Shown here: positions 1 through 7,387 of the stretch, piece after piece
How positions within the stretch are numbered: the first letter of the stretch is position 1
How the letters are laid out: each line of letters starts with the position of its first letter
NCBI GenBank assembly: GCA_011322755.1
Contig: DRLZ01000425.1
Coordinates: 1 to 16,148, forward strand
Reading direction: 5' to 3'
Length of the DNA stretch: 16,148 bases
Source of the DNA: Crenotrichaceae bacterium
GTDB taxonomy: Bacteria; Pseudomonadota; Gammaproteobacteria; Methylococcales; DRLZ01
Program-made: the position numbers and the translations under genes
The notes under the pieces: generated by a model
What the model saw: only the letters and a program-made list of their open reading frames with translations
Database searches by the model: none
Told to the model about the DNA's origin: nothing

Positions 1-1102
1 AATAATCTGAGATTGGAAGACGGGTTAAAGCAAATCCTGCAATTGTAGCCAACAGCACAGAAGACAACGAGGTTTGCAGTGTAGCGCGTGTTAGTCTCGC
101 TAATATGGCATTATCATGTATTTTTACTGCCATCAGGGTCGAAAGCAGATAACCAAAACCGTAGAAATCAGTGGCTTTTATTTCCGGGAACCAGGCAATG
201 ACGGCATAACCAAGTACAATCTTATATACAAAACTAACATTAAAAAACAGAAGTAACTTGCGCGCTCCCTCAATCGTCATTTTTTTAAACAAGGGGGTTT
301 TTAACAAAAATTCTGACAAAAGCAGTATTACTCCAGCCTCAACAATCGTTGAGAGTATCTTCACTGGCTGATACCACTGCAATGCCAACAATGAAGGAAT
401 TAATATGCCGTTGAAATCCCAGCCGTACTTGAGATTCATGCGTGAGGCCAGAAATGCTGTGGTAATCAGAATGATGTAGGCTTTCGGTGTAGCCAGTATT
501 GACGAAGCCATGTCTTCATAGAGATAGCCAATATTGCTTAGATTAAAATTAGTCAATTCCATCAAGCCATATCGCACAATCAAGACTGTTATTGTGATGA
601 TAACGATAAACGGCGGCAGACCACGCACGAAACCCGTTTTCCAGAATTGATTGGCGATCAGGGCGACGATGATCAAGCCGAAACTGTGCAGGTGATTTCG
701 GTAATCGAAATTAATATGTAATTGTTGATTCAGCCATTCACCCAGTTCTGGCAACAACCAGCCATCGAACAGCAAACGGATAAAAATACTGCATAACACC
801 AGTGCAAAAAAACGGTCTCTACCAAAAAAATTGCTCCAGGGTGCCCTGCGTGAGAAGTATTCAGAAAACAGCCAGACCAGAAAGTAAGTGATGATACTTT
901 CAATAAAGATGACCCCGGCAGACCAGGGTTTTATTAAAATTAAAGGAACGACATAGCCAGGAACAATGAGTCCGGATAGTACCCAGCCCAGTCTGAGATT
1001 GAAAAAACAAACCACAAACATGCCAACCCAAACCACAGGAATAACCGAACTGGAAAGGCTGCCAATCGGGAAAATAGAGAGAGGAAAGATGTCCAAAATC
1101 AA
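1..1102 (-). CDS. PgsC/CapC-like multi-pass membrane protein (C-terminus cut by window edge)
   Basis: About 367 codons are open on the minus strand from a TTG near 1102 (or the in-frame TTG at 1096) to the window edge. The product is very hydrophobic, with many predicted membrane helices. The motif N-L-R-L-G-W ... G-L-I-V-P-G-Y near residues 35-55 resembles the PgsC/CapC family, a membrane component of poly-gamma-glutamate synthesis. A second copy, N-L-K-Y-G-W ... G-I-L-I-P, lies near residue 223, so the protein looks internally duplicated. The downstream stretch E-G-A-R-K-L-L-L-F-F-N is also typical of these gammaproteobacterial proteins as I recall them. The start is uncertain: a TAG lies at 1145-1147, there is no clear Shine-Dalgarno, and the first ATG (1021) lies inside the first helix. 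The family call is from memory and the substrate is unknown. Any CapB-like ligase partner would lie beyond the left edge. Confidence 0.6.
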   Translation of the reverse strand, partial: MILDIFPLSIFPIGSLSSSVIPVVWVGMFVVCFFNLRLGWVLSGLIVPGYVVPLILIKPWSAGVIFIESIITYFLVWLFSEYFSRRAPWSNFFGRDRFFALVLCSIFIRLLFDGWLLPELGEWLNQQLHINFDYRNHLHSFGLIIVALIANQFWKTGFVRGLPPFIVIITITVLIVRYGLMELTNFNLSNIGYLYEDMASSILATPKAYIILITTAFLASRMNLKYGWDFNGILIPSLLALQWYQPVKILSTIVEAGVILLLSEFLLKTPLFKKMTIEGARKLLLFFNVSFVYKIVLGYAVIAWFPEIKATDFYGFGYLLSTLMAVKIHDNAILARLTRATLQTSLSSVLLATIAGFALTRLPISDY

Positions 1103-1526
1103 AACACCGCTACAAGAGCGTTTCCAGCTCCCGGATGTTGGCAACTATTCTGTGCAACACACAAATTTCATTAATCAACGTCGTCTTCCTGCCATGAATT
1201 ATTGTTGTTAGAGTATGGTTTAAAGCATAGCAGCTACAGCAACATTCACTGGGGTCAATTTAGCATCTGTCTTCAATTCATATAAAAAACTCATTCATTG
1301 ACTACAGGTGACATGTTTTTTCCAATGGTAAGTTATACTATTGTGGACATAATGTTGTTGCCAAAGGATGTGGAGAAGCGGTAGCCATAAGTAAGATCTC
1401 TGCTTCATTCAGTGGCTCAGAAAATCCAGCGATATCCAGTCAGTTTTCACTACACTGGATATCTCGTATGATTTAGCTTGATGATGAGCGCCGAAGCAAC
1501 AATACTCACCATTTGCATACAAACTG
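1103..1526. other. Intergenic region between two minus-strand genes
   Basis: About 420 bases between the sensor gene and the CapC-like gene hold no convincing reading frame on either strand. An 81-codon plus-strand frame overlapping this area (966-1211) is mostly a shadow of the CapC-like gene. The one clear structure is a perfect 10-bp inverted repeat at 1431-1463. I found no convincing minus-strand promoter for the CapC-like gene. Confidence 0.6.
1431..1463 (-). terminator. Hairpin downstream of the CHASE2 sensor gene, possible weak terminator
   Basis: GATATCCAGT (1431-1440) and ACTGGATATC (1454-1463) form a perfect 10-bp stem with a 13-nt loop. It starts 64 nt past the stop codon of the minus-strand sensor gene. 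Read in that direction it is followed by GCTGGATTTTC, which has only a short U-run. Termination is therefore possible, but an mRNA 3'-end stabiliser or protein site is equally open. Confidence 0.35.
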
Positions 1527-4226
1527 TTATAAAAAACATCTCAACACAAGATCGACCCTGGATCCCTCTCCTGTCTCACTTGAGATATTCAGACTGCCTC
1601 CCCAGCGATTGACACAATGAATCGCATAATTAAAGTTCAACACATCAGTATCCAGAATTTTAGTATCGCCTGTCAGCTTTTCCGGCTTTGCGTTCGATAT
1701 TCCGATCCCTGCATTTTGTAAATGGCAGGTTAACAAATGCTCTCTCTCTTCAACACTGATCCATATTTCGCTTCCCTCATAGGTATCTTCTATCAGTGTT
1801 TGTAAAACTGAGTGGAGTACTGCTTCCAGTTCCACTGGAGAAGCAAAGACCAGGCTCATAAAGTCAGGCAATTGATAATTGATTTTGATTTCACGCTGAT
1901 TGATTGTGTCTTGCAAACTTTCAATTGTATTTTGTATTGCGATTTTGGCATCAATTGGAAAACACAATAAGTTATTGGTAATCATATGCTCGATGTCAAC
2001 ATTCATCTGCGTATTCAATTGCTGCAGCATTTCAAGCATTTGGTTGATTTTTCCGCGTATATTGCGTAACGCAACAAGCTCGTTACTATCTTTTAACGTT
2101 TCATTATCAGGTAATTGTATTGTTAGCAGCGATGCTTGCAGATCTTCGTTGAGCTGAAAATAGAAACGTTCAAACATTTTCTCTTTGAGCTGATACATTT
2201 GTTTTAAATCTGTCACATCAACTAACTCACAGAGTACCCCGCTAATTTGAAATACCTGACTTTCATTGGGGATGCGTTGTTGCTGTGTTGAATCATCGTA
2301 ACGCAAAGGCAGTATATGCAACATAAAACTACGATTGATTGCCTTGTGTGACACTGGTATTGACTTTGATTCATGGTCAAAAATCACCCGCTGGATCATG
2401 TCACGGGCACTGGCCTCATCAAATTCAGTAATATCGACAATAAACTCCAACATACTGATGTTAAACAAACGAATATTTGCCTGCCTGGCAAGTTCGTCCA
2501 TATCACGATTGGCCATCACCGCATGACCAAATAAATCATAAAGCACACAGCTGGTATTGATGCTGTTAAAGACCTCCTGCAACTCATAGACTCGCTTATC
2601 CATCAACGTCGCCGATTGATTCAATTGCTGGATTTGTTCATTTCCTGTTACTCGCAAATAACTCCACAATTTATTTTTTTCATTACCAAAACGTTTGAAC
2701 CATTCATGTCGATAATGCAAGGTTTCACTGACTTGAACCATGAATGAATAGGTTAGCGCATGAAATTTATTATATGATTTAATCTTGTCTGGCTCGACTG
2801 TGAATACCCAGAATCCTAATACTTCACCAGCAAAAATTAACGGTGCCATATATTGCTGCTCTTCTGTCGCAATCTCTTTTAAATAATTTGAATCCAGCAA
2901 AATCGGTCGGTTCGCGCTAATTGCCCGGCTATAAGGTGTGCGCTGATAATCCCGGCGTTTCTCCAGGATATCGTCCATACTGCAATTGCTTGCTTTGATT
3001 TCTTTTAAGCGATGATCGCCAGGTATTCGCTCTAAAAAGATAATTCTGTTTAAATTCAAGGACTGGTTGATAATGGATATCAACAATTCCCAAGGTTCAT
3101 CTGAATTATAAAGACTGACAGGATTGCCCTTCTCTCTTGATTTTAGGGGAAAACCAAATAGCATTTGTTCAAGGCTTTTCTGCTCCTGGTTAACACGATA
3201 CCCCCAGACCAGAAAAAAACTGATCCATTGTGCCAGGAGTATTTCAACAATGGGTATCCAGAGATAAAAATACCCTAATGCTGACCAGCAGATAAGAACA
3301 TAAATCAATGATATTATCAGGGAGATCATGATCGACAGGCCGAATCCCAGCCACTGACCAAGGAAAATACTGGCTACTGTTACCACGACCAACAGCAATA
3401 ACAGGCCCCAGCCTGGCAAGTCTTCGATCTGTCTGTCTGATAATAATGTATCCAGAGCGAACGCGTGAAACATCACATCTGATGTCTTCTGGTCGTCCGT
3501 AGAAACGGGTGTGTAATACTCAGATGAAGATTGATGCTTGTTATAACCAACAAGAACTGTACGACCTGAAACCAGCTCATTGATTAAACCATCATTAAGA
3601 ATCCTTTCAATTTTAATTTTCGGAATACGATACTGATTTCCAATAAAATTTACTCTAAAATCAGCGTCTGGCAAGCGGTGTGGCTGTGGCAAGATAATCT
3701 CAGCCACACGTTTCTCAAAACCTGGAAACTCAATGCCATTTGCTTTTAATACACCATGTTGCTCTCTAAATACGCCATGCTGGCTTGGCGGTCTGGATAT
3801 CAGTCCGTATTCAATTTCTGTGGAAAGAGCCGTTTTTGGTAACAAAAACTCATTTTCAGAAGCTGTATCGAGTGGTTGAACCAGGTGTGCACCAAATATC
3901 AGTTTATTCGATGTAGACGCCAGCTGATAAAACTCGCGGCTTGTCTGTTGAGGGAAAAAAGTAAATGCAATTCCTGCAGCATCTGAGGCTAATAGATCAG
4001 TCAGCAACTTTACCCAGACATCATCTCCTCGTGCCGCATAATCCGGGTTTGTCTCAATGACAATCATCTTTTCAGATGATGCCGTTGACGGAAAGCTGCG
4101 CATGAATCCATCATACGCAAAACCATTCAACAAACTAAATGCTGATAAAAAATGAGCAACCCACAATAGACCAATAACGATGGCCGCGAAAACCAGTGCT
4201 GTGTATCTATTGTGAGTAAACGTCAT
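1527..4226 (-). CDS. CHASE2-GAF-PAS sensor with degenerate histidine kinase module
   Basis: The 899-residue protein has a membrane helix at about 9-30, a CHASE2-type extracytoplasmic sensor region at 30-270, and three close-packed helices at about 272-343, which is the classic CHASE2 layout. These are followed by a GAF-like region (375-505), a PAS-like region (548-672), a DHp-like helix pair (676-740) and a GHKL ATPase-like fold (758-899). The kinase end is degenerate. The H-box reads N-E-D-L-Q-A-S-L (693-700), with Glu694 where the phospho-accepting His is expected. The N-box position carries Thr810 instead of Asn. The G1 box reads N-A-G-I-G-I (838-843), with Asn for Asp. The Gly-rich G2 region (876-888) survives. 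It is probably an inner-membrane sensor that signals without its own autophosphorylation, or is a binding scaffold. No response regulator adjoins it. The start is the ATG at 4226; the RBS is weak. Confidence 0.85.
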   Translation of the reverse strand: MTFTHNRYTALVFAAIVIGLLWVAHFLSAFSLLNGFAYDGFMRSFPSTASSEKMIVIETNPDYAARGDDVWVKLLTDLLASDAAGIAFTFFPQQTSREFYQLASTSNKLIFGAHLVQPLDTASENEFLLPKTALSTEIEYGLISRPPSQHGVFREQHGVLKANGIEFPGFEKRVAEIILPQPHRLPDADFRVNFIGNQYRIPKIKIERILNDGLINELVSGRTVLVGYNKHQSSSEYYTPVSTDDQKTSDVMFHAFALDTLLSDRQIEDLPGWGLLLLLVVVTVASIFLGQWLGFGLSIMISLIISLIYVLICWSALGYFYLWIPIVEILLAQWISFFLVWGYRVNQEQKSLEQMLFGFPLKSREKGNPVSLYNSDEPWELLISIINQSLNLNRIIFLERIPGDHRLKEIKASNCSMDDILEKRRDYQRTPYSRAISANRPILLDSNYLKEIATEEQQYMAPLIFAGEVLGFWVFTVEPDKIKSYNKFHALTYSFMVQVSETLHYRHEWFKRFGNEKNKLWSYLRVTGNEQIQQLNQSATLMDKRVYELQEVFNSINTSCVLYDLFGHAVMANRDMDELARQANIRLFNISMLEFIVDITEFDEASARDMIQRVIFDHESKSIPVSHKAINRSFMLHILPLRYDDSTQQQRIPNESQVFQISGVLCELVDVTDLKQMYQLKEKMFERFYFQLNEDLQASLLTIQLPDNETLKDSNELVALRNIRGKINQMLEMLQQLNTQMNVDIEHMITNNLLCFPIDAKIAIQNTIESLQDTINQREIKINYQLPDFMSLVFASPVELEAVLHSVLQTLIEDTYEGSEIWISVEEREHLLTCHLQNAGIGISNAKPEKLTGDTKILDTDVLNFNYAIHCVNRWGGSLNISSETGEGSRVDLVLRCFL

Positions 4227-4241
4227 AAAATAAAAGTAGTA

Positions 4242-4277
4242 TCTCAGTTAAGAAGTCTGCTAGCAGAACAACTGAGA
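4242..4277. promoter_or_regulatory. Nested dyad just upstream of the sensor start codon
   Basis: TCTCAGTT (4242-4249) and AACTGAGA (4270-4277) are perfect inverted 8-bp arms. They enclose a perfect 12-bp palindrome, TCTGCTAGCAGA (4256-4267). The element lies 16-51 nt upstream of the minus-strand ATG. It could be an operator, or a leader hairpin that controls translation. No known regulator site is recognised. Confidence 0.5.
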
Positions 4278-4420
4278 GGTTGTCGTTATATCTGTGCTTG
4301 CAATTACTGATTTTATGCCACTGAATAGAGAAATAAATTCCATATTATTCTGACCATCTTTTTGCGCATTCGATTTAATTTCATTAAACATAAAGATAAA
4401 CTAAATAAGGTCAAGCTAGC

Positions 4421-4456
4421 ATGTTACGTTGCGTAATTATTTCAGTTTCGTAACAT
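4421..4456. promoter_or_regulatory. CGTAA inverted-repeat cluster, possible operator
   Basis: ATGTTACG (4421-4428) and CGTAACAT (4449-4456) are a perfect inverted pair. Inside it, TTACG-TTG-CGTAA (4424-4436) is a second, tighter dyad sharing the left arm. So three CGTAA half-sites occur in 36 bp: one inverted and two direct. The spacing suits a dimeric regulator. It sits about 20 nt upstream of a plus-strand TATAAT and about 200 nt upstream of the minus-strand sensor gene, so which gene it serves is unclear. Confidence 0.4.
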
Positions 4457-4474
4457 CCTACACTAACCACATGA

Positions 4475-4482
4475 TATATAAT
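4475..4482 (+). promoter_or_regulatory. Candidate plus-strand -10 element
   Basis: TATAAT at 4477-4482 matches the sigma-70 -10 hexamer exactly. TG at 4472-4473 also precedes the overlapping TATATA hexamer as in an extended -10. No recognisable -35 lies at the right distance, and AT-rich DNA produces such matches by chance. Confidence 0.25.
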
Positions 4483-4501
4483 AGCAATTTAAATACCTAT
4501 A

Positions 4502-4804
4502 ATGACTACAATTTCAATAAAGTCAAAAGTCATGCGTCAAATATTTTTTCTGTCTGATACAGTACAACCCTTAACAAAAAAACGAAAATTAAATAATCCA
4601 TATATAATCAGTCAGTTATGGAAGAATAAATACGCTATTCAACAACATATGCAGCATGCTTGCTATCGAGATGACGCCATTCGCCCGGCAACACAGTGGC
4701 CGCAGGTTGAACACCAGACTATCCCTGAACAGCAAGATGCTGGCTTTGTCACTCATCTTATTCTTAATCTTATCTGCCCAAGCATTCACCACTTACCTTG
4801 GTGA
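4502..4804 (+). CDS. Doubtful 100-residue hypothetical ORF
   Basis: An open frame starts at ATG 4502 and ends at TGA 4804. The product is basic in its first half, has no signal peptide or clear helix, and matches no family I recognise. No Shine-Dalgarno precedes the ATG, but a candidate -10 lies about 20 nt upstream. A small hairpin, TCACCA/TGGTGA (4786-4804), covers the stop codon. It is more likely a chance frame or gene relic than an active gene. Homologues with conserved reading frame would be the main reason to keep it. Confidence 0.2.
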   Translation: MTTISIKSKVMRQIFFLSDTVQPLTKKRKLNNPYIISQLWKNKYAIQQHMQHACYRDDAIRPATQWPQVEHQTIPEQQDAGFVTHLILNLICPSIHHLPW

Positions 4805-5251
4805 TGTTCTAATATAACGATACAAGCGTGTAAATGAGATTTATCAATGATTCATCGTTCAGTTACCTGTACATTAATGGCTCTTAGAGTGCTTGAAACG
4901 TGTCACAAGCATTAGAGCAAGATGTTGATGAAGGTATTCATGCGCAGTCAAGCATGACAGGCATCGTCTCACTTGATGGGTGGGTGGCGGGCAATTGTCA
5001 CTGATAACAAAAGCACAAACTGTAAATCACCCGCCCAAAAAAACCTTCTTATCAACACAGCAGACAACATGGTGCGGGAAAAAGTCACTTATTAACAGAT
5101 AATCAAGCATCCGATTCTCTCAATTGTTACTTTCAGGGTATAATTGACTGTTTTACCTTGCCAGTGGCGAACCGACTGCTCCACACCAACACAACAAAAG
5201 CCACTCTGATGCAGGGAGAACAATTAAACACTCACAGAATACGACAGTTGT

Positions 5252-5265
5252 CAGCTTTAAAGCTG
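5252..5265. promoter_or_regulatory. Perfect 14-bp palindrome
   Basis: CAGCTTTAAAGCTG is its own reverse complement. It lies about 375 bp upstream of the formate dehydrogenase start, which is far for a classical operator. It could serve a promoter with a long leader or an unseen small transcript. Confidence 0.3.
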
Positions 5266-5542
5266 TAGATTAGATCCGGCTGTGCAGACATTGCTGTTGG
5301 GTCATTCAATCGTTATACCGATTCAGTTTTCCTTAAACAGATTCGGAAAAGTTAACCGGACGTTGTCAAACAACAATAGAGGTCATCAGATAATAGAACT
5401 GCTCTGAATTCATCATTTATCGATAACACTATCCATTGCTTCCAATGCAAAATCGTGTGCTCTTGAATCGCAAGCAGCTCGTCAGAACTTTGCACTTACT
5501 GATTCCACTCCGATGACAACAGGAACACATCATCTTCGTGGA

Positions 5543-5569
5543 AAAATGGCAAGATGATTAAAATGGCAA
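5543..5569 (+). repeat. 10-bp direct repeat upstream of fdh1B
   Basis: AAAATGGCAA occurs at 5543-5552 and again at 5560-5569, a 17-bp period, 73-99 nt before the fdh1B start. Direct repeats of this size near a promoter can be activator half-sites. The match is short and AT-rich, so chance is possible. Confidence 0.3.
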
Positions 5570-5641
5570 AACAAATTCAGTTTTATTCTCAGATAACCTC
5601 CCGACATTGGTCTACTACATATTTAGCCTGGAGAATTATAG

Positions 5642-7330
5642 GTGTCAGAAGTACATTACAAATCAGCGCGAAAGAAAAAGAAAGGCAGTCCCAAAGGTCG
5701 CCCTGTCGATCTGAAAGCATTAGCTGATATTCAAACATTACTCGCAAATCAACCACGACAAAGGGATCTTCTGATCGAGCATCTCCACAAGATCCAGGAT
5801 CAATATGGATTTATTTCTGCGGCACACATGGTTGCGCTTGCCCATGAGATGAAACTGTCTGCTGTTGAAGTATATGAAGTTGCGACCTTTTACCATCACT
5901 TTGATGTTGTTAAAGAAGGTGATACCCCACCACCGTCTCTCACTGTTCGCGTCTGTGAGTCAATGAGCTGCGAGCTGTCGGGAGCTCAAGCCTTGCTGAA
6001 TTCACTCCAGCAAAGACTTGGCGACACTGTTCGCGTTATTCCCGCGCCATGCGTGGGACGCTGTCAACATGCTCCGGTTGCAATCGTTGGTCAAAACCCG
6101 ATTGATCATGCAACGCTTGAGAATGTTACATCGACAGTCCAGACTCGGTCAGTAAAACCTCACATCCCTGCCTACATCAATCTAGCAGAATATCGATCGC
6201 TTGACGGTTATCAGCTTTATGTCGATTGTCTCAATGGCAAACACACAGCTGAGAAAGTGATTCAGATTATGAATGATTCTGGTCTTCGCGGACTCGGTGG
6301 CGCTGGTTTTCCAGCTGGCAAAAAATGGGGTTTTGTCAAATCCTATCCAGGTTCACGATTAATGGCTGTTAATATCGATGAGGGAGAGCCTGGCACATTT
6401 AAGGATCGGCATTATCTGGAAGCTGACCCACATCGTTTTATTGAGGGCGCGCTGATTGCCGCATGGGCAGTGGGCATCGATGAGATTTATATTTACCTGC
6501 GCGATGAATATGCTGCAGCACGTCACATTCTGACGAATGAAATCACAGCGTTGCAAGCTAACCCGCCTGCCACAACAATGCCACAAATCCATTTAAGACG
6601 TGGAGCCGGCGCTTATATCTGTGGTGAAGAATCATCAATGATCGAGTCGATTGAAGGCAAACGCGGCCTGCCCCGCCAACGCCCTCCGTTTGTTGCTGAA
6701 GTTGGTTTATTTGGACGACCTACGCTTGAACACAACATGGAAACCCTGCATTGGGTACGTGATATTGTTAATAATGGCGCTGACTGGTTCGCGTCTCACG
6801 GTCGGCATGAACGCCAGGGTTTACGTTCGTTTTCTGTTAGCGGCCGAGTGCAAAAACCCGGTGTACATCTGGCACCTGCAGGCATTACTGTTCAAGAACT
6901 GATCGATGAATATTGCGAAGGAATGCTGCCTGGTCATGAGTTTTATGGTTATTTTCCCGGTGGCGCATCAGGTGGAATGCTGCCTGCCAGCATGAATGAC
7001 ATCCCGCTTGATTTTGATACCCTGAATCAATACGGGTGTTTTATCGGATCGGCCGCTGTCATCATTTTTTCCACTCAGGACAGCGCTAAACAGCTGGCCT
7101 TGAATGCGATGCGTTTTTTTGAAGACGAATCATGCGGACAATGCACACCATGCCGCGTCGGCACCGCAAAAGCTGTTAACCTGATGACAGAAGATATCTG
7201 GAACGAAGACCTGCTGGAAGAACTCAGCTCGGTGATGTGTGATGCATCGATTTGCGGACTCGGTCAGGCCGCACCAAATCCACTGCGTTGTGTGTTCAAA
7301 TATTTTCGCAACGAGATCGAGTCATCTTAA
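5642..7330 (+). CDS. fdh1B: Formate dehydrogenase beta subunit, NuoE-NuoF fusion
   Basis: This 562-residue cytoplasmic protein passes electrons from the formate-oxidising subunit to NAD+. Residues 25-160 are a NuoE-like thioredoxin-fold domain with the [2Fe-2S] ligand pattern Cys105, Cys110, Cys137, Cys141. Residues 175-560 are NuoF-like. They include the NADH/FMN region G-L-R-G-L-G-G-A-G-F-P (214-224), N-I-D-E-G-E-P-G-T (244-252), G-A-G-A-Y-I-C-G-E-E (321-330), and a [4Fe-4S] site C-G-Q-C-T-P-C (498-504) with Cys538. The fusion matches the Fdh1B-type subunit of methylotrophs such as Methylobacterium. The start is GTG 5642, supported by TGGAGA at 5629-5634 with 7 nt spacing. The N-terminus is strongly basic. 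Its partner begins 57 nt after the stop, on its own ribosome site, so the two genes very likely form one operon. Confidence 0.92.
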   Translation: MSEVHYKSARKKKKGSPKGRPVDLKALADIQTLLANQPRQRDLLIEHLHKIQDQYGFISAAHMVALAHEMKLSAVEVYEVATFYHHFDVVKEGDTPPPSLTVRVCESMSCELSGAQALLNSLQQRLGDTVRVIPAPCVGRCQHAPVAIVGQNPIDHATLENVTSTVQTRSVKPHIPAYINLAEYRSLDGYQLYVDCLNGKHTAEKVIQIMNDSGLRGLGGAGFPAGKKWGFVKSYPGSRLMAVNIDEGEPGTFKDRHYLEADPHRFIEGALIAAWAVGIDEIYIYLRDEYAAARHILTNEITALQANPPATTMPQIHLRRGAGAYICGEESSMIESIEGKRGLPRQRPPFVAEVGLFGRPTLEHNMETLHWVRDIVNNGADWFASHGRHERQGLRSFSVSGRVQKPGVHLAPAGITVQELIDEYCEGMLPGHEFYGYFPGGASGGMLPASMNDIPLDFDTLNQYGCFIGSAAVIIFSTQDSAKQLALNAMRFFEDESCGQCTPCRVGTAKAVNLMTEDIWNEDLLEELSSVMCDASICGLGQAAPNPLRCVFKYFRNEIESS

Positions 7331-7387
7331 CCCTTATCAGCAACCATCGCGAACCCAGGAACAGACAATACACCGGAGACCAAGCCA

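Larger units (their letters stand above)
4227..4501. other. AT-rich region upstream of the sensor gene
   Basis: This non-coding stretch carries the nested palindrome at 4242-4277, the CGTAA-type repeat cluster at 4421-4456, and a perfect TATAAT on the plus strand at 4477-4482. It must contain the sensor gene's promoter, but no minus-strand -35/-10 pair stands out. Confidence 0.55.
4805..5641. other. Gene-poor region upstream of the formate dehydrogenase operon
   Basis: About 840 bases have no convincing gene on either strand. Visible structures are an imperfect hairpin at 4880-4918 (GCTCT...TGCTTG / CAAGCA...AGAGC); a possible long-range GC stem, 4978-4986 with 5028-5036; a perfect 14-bp palindrome at 5252-5265; and a 10-bp direct repeat at 5543-5569. 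One frame stays open for about 78 codons to the TAG at 5266-5268, but it has no credible start and no recognisable product. It may be a long regulatory leader, decayed coding DNA, or contain a small RNA. Confidence 0.5.

Noticed and set aside
966..1211. 81-codon plus-strand ORF
   Set aside because: It lies mostly antisense to the CapC-like gene, whose minus-strand translation is clearly membrane-protein-like; the ORF product shows no domain features.
1900..2526. Plus-strand ORFs of 63-85 codons inside the sensor gene
   Set aside because: They are antisense shadows of the 899-codon sensor frame and show no ribosome sites or recognisable motifs.
5038..5268. About 78-codon open frame ending at TAG 5266-5268
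   Set aside because: No start codon with a ribosome site near its beginning and no recognisable product; length is within chance for this region.
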